Of a stretch of DNA of 64,000 bases, positions 48,911 through 59,233 are shown in pieces. The stretch is taken from NCBI RefSeq assembly GCF_014596725.1, contig NZ_JACVEG010000007.1, positions 353 to 64,352 on the forward strand, written 5' to 3'. The position numbers and the translations under genes are program-made. The notes beneath the pieces were generated by a model. The model ran no database searches. It was not told where the DNA came from and saw only the letters and a list, made by a program, of their open reading frames with translations. Each line of letters opens with the position of its first letter. Positions within the stretch are counted from its first letter, which is position 1. This DNA comes from Vibrio sp. Y2-5 (lineage in GTDB: Bacteria > Pseudomonadota > Gammaproteobacteria > Enterobacterales > Vibrionaceae).

Positions 48911-49489
48911 ATGCGTCATATGGTTTATAAACGCTTTGAACGTTTCTGGCACTGGGCACAGAGCTTACTGATTATTGCCATGATTGTGACTGGATTTGAA
49001 ATTCATGGTTCATACCAATGGTTAGGTTTTGAAGCCGCTATGTTTTGGCATGAACTGTGCGCAGTCACATTAATTGTGCTTTGGCTGTTTGCCATTTTCT
49101 GGCATTTCACCACAGGGGAATGGCGACAATATATGCCTACAACTGACAAACTCTCTGATGTGATGAGTTTCTATATACGAGGCATTTTCCTAGGGAAGCC
49201 ACACCCATATCAGGCGACACCAGAGAGAAAGCACAATCCTTTGCAGCGCTTTTTTTATCTGGGATTTAAGTTGATTTTAGCCCCTTTAATTTGGGTATCT
49301 GGCGCTTTGTTATTACTTCATCCCTTCGGCATTGAAATCATTCCTTTGGGAACATTATCGGGATTGCATTTGTTGGTGGCGTTTTTATTTGTCGTGTTCT
49401 TGATTGGGCATATTTACATGACCACCACAGGGCCAACACCCACCAGTCATATCAAAACTATGATCACAGGCTACGAGGAGGAACATTAA
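48911..49489 (+). CDS. cytochrome b561-type membrane subunit
   Basis: 192 residues with four membrane helices and haem-ligand histidines (FERFWHWAQSLLIIAMIVTGFEIHG, MFWHELCAVTLIVLWLFAIFWH, LSGLHLLVAFLFVVFLIGHIYM). It begins three bases after the octaheme cytochrome gene. It probably passes electrons from the quinol pool to it, as the b-type subunits of thiosulphate reductase and formate dehydrogenase do. Confidence 0.86.
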   Translation: MRHMVYKRFERFWHWAQSLLIIAMIVTGFEIHGSYQWLGFEAAMFWHELCAVTLIVLWLFAIFWHFTTGEWRQYMPTTDKLSDVMSFYIRGIFLGKPHPYQATPERKHNPLQRFFYLGFKLILAPLIWVSGALLLLHPFGIEIIPLGTLSGLHLLVAFLFVVFLIGHIYMTTTGPTPTSHIKTMITGYEEEH

Positions 49490-49534
49490 TCTAAGGTGAA
49501 AGGAATAAAACTCTAACTCTTGGCTCAATATGAG

Positions 49535-49568
49535 AAAGCCCCCTTATAAGATTAGGGGGCTTTGTTTT
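49535..49568. terminator. terminator shared by the cytochrome operon and convergent tatD
   Basis: AAAGCCCCCT / AGGGGGCTTT with a nine-base loop and T run. Confidence 0.9.
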
Positions 49569-49570
49569 TA

Positions 49571-50332
49571 TTAAAGGTTGAACAGCTTTTTGGCATTCAA
49601 CGTAGTGAGAGTGTCGACTTCTTCAATGGTCATCTCTCGCAGTTCCGCGATTCGTTTGGCAACAAGTTGGGTGTAGGCGGGTTCATTGCGTTTTCCACGA
49701 TGAGGAACAGGCGCAAGGTAAGGGCAGTCGGTTTCTAAAATCATGTAGTTAAGATCGAGATGAGGAATCACCTGATCCATGCCACCATTTTTAAAAGTAG
49801 ACACACCTCCTAAGCCAAGATGAAAGCCCAGCTCGTTGATTGCTTTCGCTTCTTCTACACTGCCACCGAAGCAGTGGAACACGCCACGTAGTGAACCATC
49901 TTGTTCTTTGCGCAGTAAGGCTAAGGTTTCCTCAATAGAGTCTCGGGTGTGTATCACCACAGGAAGGTCCATCTCTTTCGCCCAGTTAAGTTGAGTGACA
50001 AACGCCATTTCTTGTTCTGCACGATAGGTTTTATCCCAGTAAAGGTCGATACCAATTTCACCGACTGCGATGAAATTGTGTTTATCAAACCATGCACGAA
50101 TCGTTTCCAAAGTCTGTTTTACGTTAGTGTCCACATAACAAGGGTGAAGCCCCATCATAGAACGGCAAACCTCAGGATAGGCTGTTTCTGTTGCCAGCAT
50201 AGGTTCGATGGATTCTAAGTCGATATTTGGCAACAAAATTTGCTTGATACCTTGCTCTAAGGCGCGCTGAACGACGTCATCTCTGTCTTGGTCAAATTCG
50301 CTGGCATAGATATGGGCATGGGTATCAATCAT
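49571..50332 (-). CDS. tatD: TatD-family metal-dependent DNase
   Basis: 253 residues. The TIM-barrel hydrolase ligands are MIDTHAHIY (His4 and His6), AVGEIGID (Glu), VVIHTRDS (His), FHCFGG (His) and LETDCPY (Asp). Despite the name it is a cytoplasmic 3'-5' exonuclease and not part of protein export. It is oriented against tatABC and separated from it by the cytochrome pair. It could be a TatD paralogue such as YcfH; I judge the family certain and the exact member less so. Confidence 0.85.
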   Translation of the reverse strand: MIDTHAHIYASEFDQDRDDVVQRALEQGIKQILLPNIDLESIEPMLATETAYPEVCRSMMGLHPCYVDTNVKQTLETIRAWFDKHNFIAVGEIGIDLYWDKTYRAEQEMAFVTQLNWAKEMDLPVVIHTRDSIEETLALLRKEQDGSLRGVFHCFGGSVEEAKAINELGFHLGLGGVSTFKNGGMDQVIPHLDLNYMILETDCPYLAPVPHRGKRNEPAYTQLVAKRIAELREMTIEEVDTLTTLNAKKLFNL

Positions 50333-50537
50333 GGTGTTGTCTCACTAAATTCTGTTAGCGGGCAGTATACGTGAGTGTGAGCATCGGGTCATTTTTTGTA
50401 TTTTTCCGCAAAGGCTCTAGCACCAGAGTTTGAGAGTGATATGATTTCGCCTGAACCTGTTCCACCTGAAGTGCTTTTCTATGAGTGCTTTCTGTCTGAA
50501 TGGGAATCTACACATCAAATAAAGTCTGAACTTATGA

Positions 50538-51602
<1,065 letters not shown>

Positions 51603-51638
51603 AACCCCAAAAATAAACCAGAAGACGAACAAGTCACT

Positions 51639-51670
51639 AAAGGCTGGCCATTGACCAGCCTTTTCTTTTT
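51639..51670 (+). terminator. terminator after hemB
   Basis: AAGGCTGG / CCAGCCTT with a T-rich run after it. It overlaps the start of the open frame that precedes the GNAT gene, which supports a later start for that gene. Confidence 0.88.
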
Positions 51671-51692
51671 GAACTCAATTAAGGAAACAATA

Positions 51693-52130
51693 ATGAAGAT
51701 ACGTGAAGGCAGTTTGTCTGAAGTTGTAACCGTGGTGAGTGAAATTGATGAGTTCATTGTTAAAGAAAACGAACAAAGCTTAGCTCAGCGGTTAGAAGGC
51801 AAGCGCCATTTGATTTTGGTTGCAGAGCAACAAGGGCAAATATTAGGTTTCAAAATCGGCTATGAGCTCGACTCAGAGACGTTCTACAGTTGGTTTGGTG
51901 GTGTTTCGCCTAAAGCTCGTAATCTGGGGTTGGCTCGAAAGCTATTAGATGTTCAGGAATTCTGGGTTATTGACCATGGATATCAACAGCTTAAGGTTAA
52001 ATCTCGCAATCAGTTTCCAGCCATGCTCAGACTGCTATTAAGGAATAACTACCTGATTGAGAACTTTGAGCCGTATGAGCCGCTATTGGAAAGCCGTATC
52101 CACTTTGTGAAGCAGTTAAAAAATAAATGA
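51693..52130 (+). CDS. GNAT-family N-acetyltransferase
   Basis: 145 residues from the ATG at 51693, behind AAGGA; earlier in-frame ATG codons lie in the hemB terminator. The acetyl-CoA fold is seen in LILVAEQQGQILGFKIGY, WFGGVSPKARNLGLARKLLDVQEFW (motif A, here RNLGLA) and LKVKSRNQFPAMLRLLLRNNY. The substrate is unknown. It lies just before the Fur-controlled small RNA. Confidence 0.85.
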   Translation: MKIREGSLSEVVTVVSEIDEFIVKENEQSLAQRLEGKRHLILVAEQQGQILGFKIGYELDSETFYSWFGGVSPKARNLGLARKLLDVQEFWVIDHGYQQLKVKSRNQFPAMLRLLLRNNYLIENFEPYEPLLESRIHFVKQLKNK

Positions 52131-52149
52131 GATTTTTTCTCATTTAGTG

Positions 52150-52178
52150 TTGACAGTTAAATGAGAATCATTATTATT
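52150..52178 (+). promoter_or_regulatory. ryhB promoter overlapped by a Fur box
   Basis: TTGACA at 52150-52155 and TATTAT at 52172-52177 (16-base spacer). AATGAGAATCATTATTATT at 52160-52178 matches 15 of 16 fixed positions of the Fur consensus and covers the spacer and -10. Iron-bound Fur should block the promoter. Confidence 0.9.
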
Positions 52179-52183
52179 AACTT

Positions 52184-52404
52184 TGTCTTAGGGAATGAGT
52201 GAATTTCATAAGGATGTGAGTGACTTGCTTTTTAAACTTGTTTAATTGCAAAGAATGAACAACTGAATGAACGAACCTATTCTTTTTGACACGACATTGC
52301 TCACATTGCTTCCAGTGTAATTTTAAGCTTTTCGGTAGTGCTGAACGTTCTATTTCAGGCTGACCTTATATTGCTAGGCGACATCAAACGATGTCGCTTT
52401 TTTT
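52184..52404 (+). ncRNA. ryhB: iron-stress small RNA RyhB
   Basis: The diagnostic core CACGACATTGCTCACATTGC and the following TTCCAGT lie at 52290-52316, the same as the E. coli RyhB pairing region. The transcript would run from the Fur-blocked promoter to the terminator at 52378-52404, about 220 bases, the long form known from Vibrio cholerae against 90 in E. coli. It base-pairs with mRNAs of iron-using proteins, with Hfq. The position between the GNAT gene and polA also fits vibrios. Confidence 0.95.
52378..52404 (+). terminator. terminator of ryhB
   Basis: GCGACATC / GATGTCGC with loop AAAC and TTTTTTT. Confidence 0.95.
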
Positions 52405-52620
52405 ATGCCACTTATCCACTGCTCCTCTCTGGCAAGGTTGCGATCTTATATTTTTCTGTTTGGTATGGGATGTATAGTGACAAGCTTTCATTTTCAGAGA
52501 GTAACCAAATTTGCCACTGTCAGAAAAATCCTCAATTGTAAGAATTCTGTGTAAGAGTATGAAAATTCATCATTCATTTTGGATCCAGATCTCAAGGTGA
52601 CTAAAAGGACACCGAGTGTC

Positions 52621-52771
52621 TTTTCCACAATTGATGATCTGAATATGATCGTATTTAAAAACCACGATCTTTTATTTTTTTGTTTAAAAACAAACTGTTA
52701 AATAATATTTTGTTGTTGGTTTTTACGGTTTAATAACCAGTGGATAAAATCTATAAACAGAGTTATCCACA
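52621..52771. promoter_or_regulatory. DnaA-box cluster with a 13-mer-like AT block before polA
   Basis: Perfect DnaA box TTATCCACA at 52763-52771. One-mismatch boxes at 52739-52747 (AGTGGATAA, reverse strand) and 52621-52629 (TTTTCCACA), with a further TTATCCACT at 52412. Between them a very A+T-rich block starts with GATCTTTTATTTT (52666-52678), an exact fit to the E. coli oriC 13-mer pattern GATCTNTTNTTTT. It may control polA or bind DnaA; it is not the chromosomal oriC judging by context. Confidence 0.5.
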
Positions 52772-52897
52772 GAATGGCTTGTGTGTTGGTGAGTAATTAA
52801 ACGAAAGCGTGAACTTGAGTCTGCAAGGTAGCATAGAAACCTGAACACAGTCGTGGCATCCTAGTCGCCAATTGTTTCTCATTGGACTAGCAACACT

Positions 52898-55696
52898 ATG
52901 GCTCGCATTCCTGATAATCCGTTAATTTTGATCGACGGTTCTTCTTATTTATATCGCGCATTCCACGCTTATCCAGGCACCATGAGTAATGGAGATATTC
53001 CAACTAACGCTGTTTACGGTGTAGTGAATATGGTTCGTTCTATGATGCGCCAATTTGCTTCGGATCGTATTGCCGTTATTTTTGATGCCAAAGGCAAAAC
53101 GTTCCGTGATGACATGTTTCCAGAATACAAGGCTCATCGTCCACCAATGCCGGATGACTTGCGTTGCCAGATTGAGCCACTACACAACATTATTCGTGCG
53201 ATGGGGTTGCCGCTTCTTTCTATTGAAGGCGTGGAAGCGGACGATGTAATAGGTACTCTAGCTTCTCAGGCTTCAAAAGCGGGCATGCCGGTACTTATTA
53301 GTACTGGTGATAAAGATATGGCTCAGCTGGTGGATGATAACGTTACTCTTATCAATACTATGACCAATGTGGTGATGGACAGAGAAGGCGTCATTGAGAA
53401 GTTTGGTATTCCGCCAGAGTTGATTATCGATTACCTCGCGCTAATGGGTGATAAAGTCGATAACATTCCGGGCGTACCGGGTGTGGGTGATAAAACCGCA
53501 ACAGCACTACTGCAAGGTATTGGCGGAATCGATACACTCTATGAGAATTTAGATAAGATTGCTGACTTAGGTTTCCGTGGTTCTAAAACCATGGCGAAGA
53601 AACTCGAAGATAATCGCGACAACGCGTACATGTCTTACAAGTTAGCTACCATTAAGCTTGATGTTGAACTCGACAACACGCCAGAATCTCTGCATAAACA
53701 AACGCCGGATCGTGATGCTCTGATTGAGCTTTACGGCAAAATGGCGTTCAAATCTTGGTTATCTGAATTGCTAGAAGGTGGTACAGGTGTTGTTGAAGCT
53801 GTTGAGAAAAGCGGTGATACCGCATCCACAGGTTCTGCTGAGAGTGTCGCACTTCAAGCTGACACTTCAGCGGTGAAAATCGATCGTAGCCAATATCAAA
53901 CCATTCTCGATCAAGAGACGTTCAAAGTGTGGCTGGATAAGCTGCAAGCTGCAGAGCTGTTTGCATTTGACACTGAAACGGACAGCTTAGACTACATGGT
54001 CGCTAACTTAGTTGGCGTATCGTTTGCTGTGGCTGAAGGCGAGGCGGCATATGTGCCTGTTGCGCACGACTATCTTGATGCTCCAGAGCAGCTCAGTCGT
54101 GATTGGGTACTTGAGCAACTAAAACCTATTTTGCAAGACGACTCCAAACACAAAGTGGGTCAGAACCTGAAATACGATGCCAGTGTGTTAGCCCGTTATG
54201 GTATTGAGATGCGCGGTATCGCTCACGACACCATGTTAGCTTCTTACGTCTACAACAGTGTGGGTGGCAAACATGATATGGACAGCTTGGCACTGCGCTT
54301 TATGCAGCATGCCTGTATTTCGTTTGAGCAAGTTGCGGGTAAAGGTAAAAACCAGCTGACTTTCAATCAAATCGATTTAGAGCAAGCGGCGCCATACGCA
54401 GCAGAAGATGCGGATGTGACACTTTGCCTCCACAATCGTTTGTGGCCGTTAATTGAACAAGATGAAAAGCTGCTTTCTATCTACCGTGATATCGAAATGC
54501 CACTGGTTCCGGTGATCTCTCGTATTGAGCGAACTGGTGTTCTCATCAACGACATGCTGCTAGGCACTCAGTCGCAAGAAATTGCTCTTCGTCTTGATGA
54601 ACTAGAAAAGAAAGCGTTTGAAATTGCCGGGCAAGAGTTCAACTTAAGTTCGCCAAAACAGCTGCAAACCATTCTGTTTGAGCAGATGAAGCTTCCTGTT
54701 GTGAAGAAAACCCCTTCAGGCACACCGTCAACCAACGAAGAAGTGCTGCAAGAGCTGGCATTAGATTACCCGCTACCAGCAGTTATCTTGGAATATCGCG
54801 GCTTGGCGAAGCTGAAATCGACTTACACCGACAAGCTACCTAAGATGATTAACCCAACAACTGGGCGCGTACATACTTCATACCATCAGGCGGTAACGGC
54901 GACAGGTCGTTTATCTTCAACCGATCCAAACTTGCAGAATATTCCAATTCGTAACGAGGAAGGTCGCCGTATTCGCCAAGCGTTTATAGCTCCGCATGGC
55001 TGGAAAATTATGGCTGTCGACTACTCGCAAATCGAACTGCGAATTATGGCGCACCTGTCAAGTGACAAAGCACTGTTGGAAGCGTTCCAGCAAGGTAAAG
55101 ATATCCATGCGGCAACGGCTGCTGAGATCTTGGGCGTCAGTATTGATCAGGTTACCAGTGAACAGCGTCGCCGAGCGAAAGCGGTTAACTTCGGTTTGAT
55201 CTACGGTATGAGTGCATTTGGTCTGGCAAAACAACTGGGCATTCCACGTGGTGAAGCGCAAACCTATATGGACCGATACTTTGAACGCTACCCTGGCGTG
55301 ATGCAATATATGGAAGATACACGTAGTGCTGCTTCTGAGCAGGGCTATGTTGAAACCATCTTTGGTCGTCGTCTTCACTTGCCGGAAATCAAGTCTCGTA
55401 ACGGTATGCGTCGTAAAGCGGCAGAACGTGCGGCGATTAACGCGCCAATGCAAGGTACTGCTGCGGACATCATCAAGAAAGCCATGTTGTTGGTTGATGA
55501 ATGGATTCGTGAAGAGGGTAATGGTCGAGTGAAATTACTCATGCAAGTACACGATGAACTGGTGTTTGAGGTTGAAGAGTCAGCTTTATCCGAAATTGAA
55601 AGTAAAGTACGAGAATTGATGGAATCAGCCGCCTCTCTTAAAGTGCCTCTGGTTGCTGAAGCAGGGCATGGTGATAACTGGGATCAGGCACACTAA
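52898..55696 (+). CDS. polA: DNA polymerase I
   Basis: 932 residues with all three domains. The 5' nuclease covers about residues 1-300 ([48 protein letters not shown]). The 3'-5' exonuclease is at about 330-520 with its acidic residues intact ([23 protein letters not shown]). The polymerase domain follows ([44 protein letters not shown]). It removes RNA primers and fills gaps. Both the ryhB gene upstream and spf downstream are the expected neighbours. Confidence 0.97.
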   Translation: MARIPDNPLILIDGSSYLYRAFHAYPGTMSNGDIPTNAVYGVVNMVRSMMRQFASDRIAVIFDAKGKTFRDDMFPEYKAHRPPMPDDLRCQIEPLHNIIRAMGLPLLSIEGVEADDVIGTLASQASKAGMPVLISTGDKDMAQLVDDNVTLINTMTNVVMDREGVIEKFGIPPELIIDYLALMGDKVDNIPGVPGVGDKTATALLQGIGGIDTLYENLDKIADLGFRGSKTMAKKLEDNRDNAYMSYKLATIKLDVELDNTPESLHKQTPDRDALIELYGKMAFKSWLSELLEGGTGVVEAVEKSGDTASTGSAESVALQADTSAVKIDRSQYQTILDQETFKVWLDKLQAAELFAFDTETDSLDYMVANLVGVSFAVAEGEAAYVPVAHDYLDAPEQLSRDWVLEQLKPILQDDSKHKVGQNLKYDASVLARYGIEMRGIAHDTMLASYVYNSVGGKHDMDSLALRFMQHACISFEQVAGKGKNQLTFNQIDLEQAAPYAAEDADVTLCLHNRLWPLIEQDEKLLSIYRDIEMPLVPVISRIERTGVLINDMLLGTQSQEIALRLDELEKKAFEIAGQEFNLSSPKQLQTILFEQMKLPVVKKTPSGTPSTNEEVLQELALDYPLPAVILEYRGLAKLKSTYTDKLPKMINPTTGRVHTSYHQAVTATGRLSSTDPNLQNIPIRNEEGRRIRQAFIAPHGWKIMAVDYSQIELRIMAHLSSDKALLEAFQQGKDIHAATAAEILGVSIDQVTSEQRRRAKAVNFGLIYGMSAFGLAKQLGIPRGEAQTYMDRYFERYPGVMQYMEDTRSAASEQGYVETIFGRRLHLPEIKSRNGMRRKAAERAAINAPMQGTAADIIKKAMLLVDEWIREEGNGRVKLLMQVHDELVFEVEESALSEIESKVRELMESAASLKVPLVAEAGHGDNWDQAH

Positions 55697-55731
55697 TCAC
55701 ACATAATCATCTAAAATACGAGATAAATATG

Positions 55732-55762
55732 AGCCAGCGCACAATCGCTGGCTTTATTTTTA
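55732..55762 (+). terminator. terminator after polA
   Basis: AGCCAGCG / CGCTGGCT with a six-base loop, then TTATTTTT. Confidence 0.88.
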
Positions 55763-55874
55763 CCTATGAAAAAATAAACGCATTTCAAATGTTTATGTAG
55801 CTTAATAAAAACTTAATGAAAAAAAATTACAAAAGTGGTTTTCATTTCTGACCAATTGTTGTACATTAACTTCC

Positions 55875-55980
55875 GTAGGGTACAGAGGTAAGATGTTCTA
55901 TCTTTCAGACCTTTTGTTTCACGTTATTGGATTAGGCTGATTCAGCCGCCCCAGTCTCCTTTAGACTGGGGCGTTTTTTC
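55875..55980 (+). ncRNA. spf: Spot 42 small RNA
   Basis: It begins GTAGGGTACAGAGGTAAG, as in E. coli Spot 42, and ends with the terminator GCCCCAGTCT / AGACTGGGGC and TTTTTTC. A -10-like TACATT stands seven bases upstream. In enteric bacteria CRP-cAMP represses it, and it pairs with mRNAs of catabolic genes such as galK; here the sugar operons would be candidate targets. No CRP site was certain upstream. Confidence 0.96.
55893..55940 (+). CDS. SpfP micropeptide encoded in Spot 42
   Basis: A 15-codon frame inside the RNA encodes MFYLSDLLFHVIGLG and is preceded by AGAGG five bases before the ATG. The E. coli Spot 42 peptide SpfP, as I recall it, has the same length with only two substitutions. 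This suggests that Spot 42 is a dual-function RNA here too. Confidence 0.7.
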   Translation: MFYLSDLLFHVIGLG

Positions 55981-56189
55981 TTGTGCGCTACAAAACTTTT
56001 CCTGCTCGTAAATTGCCTTTCTTTTACCAAATATCTTCTGAGCTTTTCTTCTTTTACTGCCGATTTCCACACAGTGATTTTGTGAATTATAAAGTCAGTT
56101 TCGTAATTTTATATCAGTACTATTTATGACTATTTTTAGAGTAATGGCTCTATGGGTATTCTTCTAACTGCATGATATTTAATGGGAAA

Positions 56190-56328
56190 TAATGTAAGCC
56201 AATATGGAAGGGATTTTTCGTGATCAAGCCATATTGTATTTAATAGAAGATTGGGGAATGCTAAACCGCATAACAATAACGATTAGCTTTTATTCTCTCC
56301 ATTCCCCCACTTAGGTGGGGATTTTTGT
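56190..56328 (+). ncRNA. candidate small RNA with terminator between spf and engB
   Basis: Three linked hairpins lie in a stretch with no gene: CAATATGG / CCATATTG (56200-56236), GGGGAAT / ATTCCCC (56253-56307) and CCCCAC / GTGGGG followed by ATTTTTG (56305-56326). The last two share bases and would be alternatives. No promoter could be fixed and no known family was recognised. The remaining sequence from 55981 to 56190 is A+T-rich and shows nothing else. Confidence 0.35.
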
Positions 56329-56346
56329 ATTTGTCGCTTTTAAATT

Positions 56347-56375
56347 GTAAAAAGCCCCGCCATTTGGCAGGGCTC
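56347..56375 (-). terminator. terminator of engB
   Basis: On the minus strand AGCCCTGCC / GGCGGGGCT with an AAAT loop and TTTTTAC. It lies about 30 bases past the engB stop. Confidence 0.88.
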
Positions 56376-56404
56376 ATGTTTAAGTGAAGGCAAATACCGT
56401 CTAT

Positions 56405-57070
56405 TTATTCTTTTTCAGCATCTTGCTGCTGGTCTTCAATTACTTCTTCAACCAACTGCTCTGCAAGAGCTGGTGCAAACCAAGCATCAAGCTTAGCGCG
56501 TAGAATATCAACGCCAATACCGCTCAATGAAGAGAAACCGTCAACGCTTACATCGCCACCAAACTCTTTCGCATCATTACGGATTTTCAGAATTTGCGCT
56601 TTGCGGGCACCGCTCTTTAGCTTGTCTGCTTTTGTGAGCAGCACCTGAACAGGGATACCACATTCCACCGCCCATACAACGAGTTGTTGGTCGAGGTCTT
56701 TCATTGGGTGACGAATATCCATCAAAACCACCAAGCCTTTCAGGCATTCGCGCTTTTGCAAATATTCACCTAATGATTGTTGCCACTTCTTCTTCATTTC
56801 TAGTGGAACTTGAGCAAAACCATAGCCCGGTAAGTCAACAATGTGGCAACCTTCGGTCACTTTAAACAAGTTAATTAACTGAGTTCGTCCAGGGGTTTTA
56901 CTGGTTTTTGCTAGGCTCTTTTGATTGGTTAATCGATTGAGAGAACTAGATTTGCCAGCATTTGAGCGTCCTGCAAACGCAATTTCGATACCTTCGTCAG
57001 CTGGAAGATGGCGAATGTCTGGTGCACTGGTAATGAAATGCGTGTTTTGATAATGAATTTTTACGCTCAC
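56405..57070 (-). CDS. engB: ribosome biogenesis GTPase EngB (YsxC/YihA)
   Basis: Essential GTPase for 50S subunit assembly. G1 is GRSNAGKSS near residue 34, G3 is DLPGYGFA, G4 is TKAD and G5 is SSLSG. The C-terminal end is an acidic Gln/Glu tail. I start at the GTG at 57070, which has GGAG seven bases upstream and gives the usual [12 protein letters not shown]; an in-frame ATG at 57082 has no clear ribosome site. It is divergent from cytochrome c4. Confidence 0.93.
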   Translation of the reverse strand: MSVKIHYQNTHFITSAPDIRHLPADEGIEIAFAGRSNAGKSSSLNRLTNQKSLAKTSKTPGRTQLINLFKVTEGCHIVDLPGYGFAQVPLEMKKKWQQSLGEYLQKRECLKGLVVLMDIRHPMKDLDQQLVVWAVECGIPVQVLLTKADKLKSGARKAQILKIRNDAKEFGGDVSVDGFSSLSGIGVDILRAKLDAWFAPALAEQLVEEVIEDQQQDAEKE

Positions 57071-57205
57071 TGTTAACTCCATCTCGACTTTGTGTAGTCG
57101 ATTGATTACTTTTTTGTGAAATTGTGTAAAATAACCGTGCTCGGCATAAGGTCGCCAATTGTACCACAGTGGTACTGGAAGCTTGATTATTATAAATGGA
57201 ATGTC

Positions 57206-57823
57206 ATGAATAAATTAGCGCTAATATTGAGTCTTTTAGCCAGCTGCTCCGTATGGGCCCAAGGCAGCATAGAAGCTGGCAAAGCAAAATCCGAAACGTG
57301 TGTTGCCTGTCACGGTGCTGATGGCAACAGTCTAATTACAACTTACCCTAAACTTGCTGGCCAACACGCTAAGTATATTGAGAAGCAGCTAAAAGATCTC
57401 AAACTTGGTGCGACGAGTGCTGGTAAACAAGGCCGTTACGACCCTGTAATGAGCGCTATGGCGATGCCGCTTAGCGACGAAGACATGTCTGACTTGGCTG
57501 CTTACTTCTCTTCACTCCCTATCTCTTCTAACTCTACACCTGAAGATGTCGTAAGCACGGGTAAAGCTCTATATACAGCTGGTGACGCATCTCGCGGTCT
57601 AACAGCATGTATCGCATGTCATGGTCCACGTGGTAATGGTACAGAACTATCAGGGTTTCCTAAAATTTCTGGTCAGCATGCTGATTATGTTAAAGCTCAG
57701 CTGATGAAATTCCGCGACGATTCTCGTGGTAATGACATGAACGCTATGATGCGTGATGTTGCTAAGAAGTTAACTGATGCTGACATCGAAATTTTGTCTA
57801 AATATGTTGGTGGTCTGCACTAA
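57206..57823 (+). CDS. dihaem cytochrome c4
   Basis: 205 residues with a Sec signal ([18 protein letters not shown]). Two haem motifs, CVACH near residue 36 and CIACH near 133, head two similar c-type domains, each with a later Met ligand region ([11 protein letters not shown] and [12 protein letters not shown]). It carries electrons to terminal oxidases in the periplasm. I start at the ATG at 57206 for a clean signal peptide; the frame is open 30 codons further up. Confidence 0.92.
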   Translation: MNKLALILSLLASCSVWAQGSIEAGKAKSETCVACHGADGNSLITTYPKLAGQHAKYIEKQLKDLKLGATSAGKQGRYDPVMSAMAMPLSDEDMSDLAAYFSSLPISSNSTPEDVVSTGKALYTAGDASRGLTACIACHGPRGNGTELSGFPKISGQHADYVKAQLMKFRDDSRGNDMNAMMRDVAKKLTDADIEILSKYVGGLH

Positions 57824-57853
57824 CGAAGCCTAGCCAAGTTCGAGCAATATTGT

Positions 57854-57891
57854 AAACAACCCTGAAGTTCACTTCGGGGTTGTTGCGTTTT
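57854..57891 (+). terminator. terminator after cytochrome c4
   Basis: AACAACCCTGAAG / CTTCGGGGTTGTT with a TTCA loop, then GCGTTTT. Confidence 0.88.
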
Positions 57892-58079
57892 AGGGCTATC
57901 ATTTTCTTCTTTATAGTGGTTCCAAATTGCCTAGTAATAAGAAATGGCTGATGTCCTTGTGAGACATTTGCCATGCTGACGGCTTACCTCATTGTTAACT
58001 GAATCTTAACTGATTGATTTGTATGGCACTTGATTAGATATGAAGAAATTGGCTTAAAAATTAGAGCTAGATCCATTGT

Positions 58080-58500
58080 TTAAACGCTTCATCGGCGTAA
58101 AGTTCTCCTGTTGGCAAGACGCTGACAGAGGACATCAGACCATGAAGGTCTCCAAGGAGCAGGTAGGGATAGCTTGCATTCCGGTAAAGGAGAGACAATA
58201 AGTAGGATGCTTATTGGGATAGGGATGGTCACTTAGTCTAAAGGTAAGACAGTGTAAAGGATCGAGCAAAGGACCGCTTTGCTACAGGAAGTAACCTTGC
58301 TATAAAAAGTAGCGATATTTGCTATAAAAGGTAGCGATAAGAGGGAAAGCCAAAATTCATCAGGATGATGACAAAACACACTTTTTGGCAGGGAAAGCAC
58401 TAAAAACAAATGGAATATTGGTGTACCGAATCGGTACGACCCACTTTTTGTCACATACGTGACGACTTAGAAAGCGATAGTTAACTCTATCGCTTTTTTT
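58080..58500 (+). ncRNA. CsrB/CsrC-family regulatory RNA
   Basis: No gene is present, but about fourteen GGA trinucleotides occur between 58128 and 58415, many in AAGGA, AGGGA or CAGGA contexts, as in RNAs that sequester CsrA/RsmA. A strong terminator (AAGCGATAG / CTATCGCTT plus TTTTTTT) ends it at 58472-58500. In E. coli csrC lies between yihA (engB) and yihI, the same place as here. The 5' end is not fixed; I saw no certain VarA/UvrY site. The ~190 bases before it show nothing clear. Confidence 0.85.
58472..58500 (+). terminator. terminator of the CsrB/CsrC-family RNA
   Basis: AAGCGATAG / CTATCGCTT with loop TTAACT and a long T run. Confidence 0.93.
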
Positions 58501-58594
58501 ATTTTTAACTAAATTGTTGAAAAAATGTTCGTCTACTCTCCACTCTGGCGTCAGTTTCTGGTATGTTTCGCATCCCCCGTTAAAGGATGCCGAA

Positions 58595-59233
58595 ATGCAC
58601 AACTGCCCTCTATGTCACAGTGATAAAACCGCTGCGTATTTTGAAGATAAATATCGAGAGTATCTTCAATGTCAGACATGTCAGTTGGTATTTGTAAACC
58701 CGCAGCACCGTCTAAGTGCTGAGCGTGAAAAAGCGTTTTATGACTTACATGAAAATGATCCAAACGACGCAGGCTATCGTCGCTTTTTATCTCGTGTATG
58801 TGATCCTATGCTTGAAAGACTGGCTCCAGATTCGAAAGGGTTAGATTTTGGCTGTGGTCCCGGACCAACACTCTCTTTGATGTTAGAAGAAGCCAGTCAC
58901 AAAGTGGCTTTGTACGATATTTTCTTTCATCCAAATGAACAGGCGCTACAGACAGAATACGATTTTATGACTGCCACAGAGGTGATTGAACATTTACATC
59001 ACCCAGATACGGTGTGGCAGCAATGGTTGAATTTGGTTAAACCCGGAGGCTGGATTGGTCTAATGACCAAAATGGTAAAAGACAAAGACGCTTTTGCTAG
59101 TTGGCACTATAAGAATGACCTCACACATGTGATCTTCTTTAGTCGCGCCACATTCCAGTTTTTGGCTGAGCGAGATAAGCTCGAAATTGAATTTATAGGC
59201 AACGATGTAATTTTGCTGAGGAAACCCCAGTAA
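58595..59233 (+). CDS. class I SAM-dependent methyltransferase with N-terminal zinc-ribbon cysteines
   Basis: 212 residues from the ATG at 58595 (AAGGAT upstream). A CPLCH...CQTC set in the first 30 residues looks like a small zinc ribbon. The SAM motif is GLDFGCGPGPTLSLMLEE near residue 88, followed by TATEVIEHLHHPDTVWQQW and LVKPGGWIGLMTKM. The substrate is unknown. The stop overlaps the yihI start by one base, so the two are probably cotranscribed. Confidence 0.85.
   Translation: MHNCPLCHSDKTAAYFEDKYREYLQCQTCQLVFVNPQHRLSAEREKAFYDLHENDPNDAGYRRFLSRVCDPMLERLAPDSKGLDFGCGPGPTLSLMLEEASHKVALYDIFFHPNEQALQTEYDFMTATEVIEHLHHPDTVWQQWLNLVKPGGWIGLMTKMVKDKDAFASWHYKNDLTHVIFFSRATFQFLAERDKLEIEFIGNDVILLRKPQ

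Noticed and set aside
52338..52541. A 67-codon frame spanning the ryhB terminator.
   Set aside because: It reads through the RyhB RNA gene and its terminator, with no ribosome site.
55914..55930. TTGTTTCACGTTATTG within Spot 42, resembling parS.
   Set aside because: Only a half-site; the sequence is explained by the conserved spf gene.
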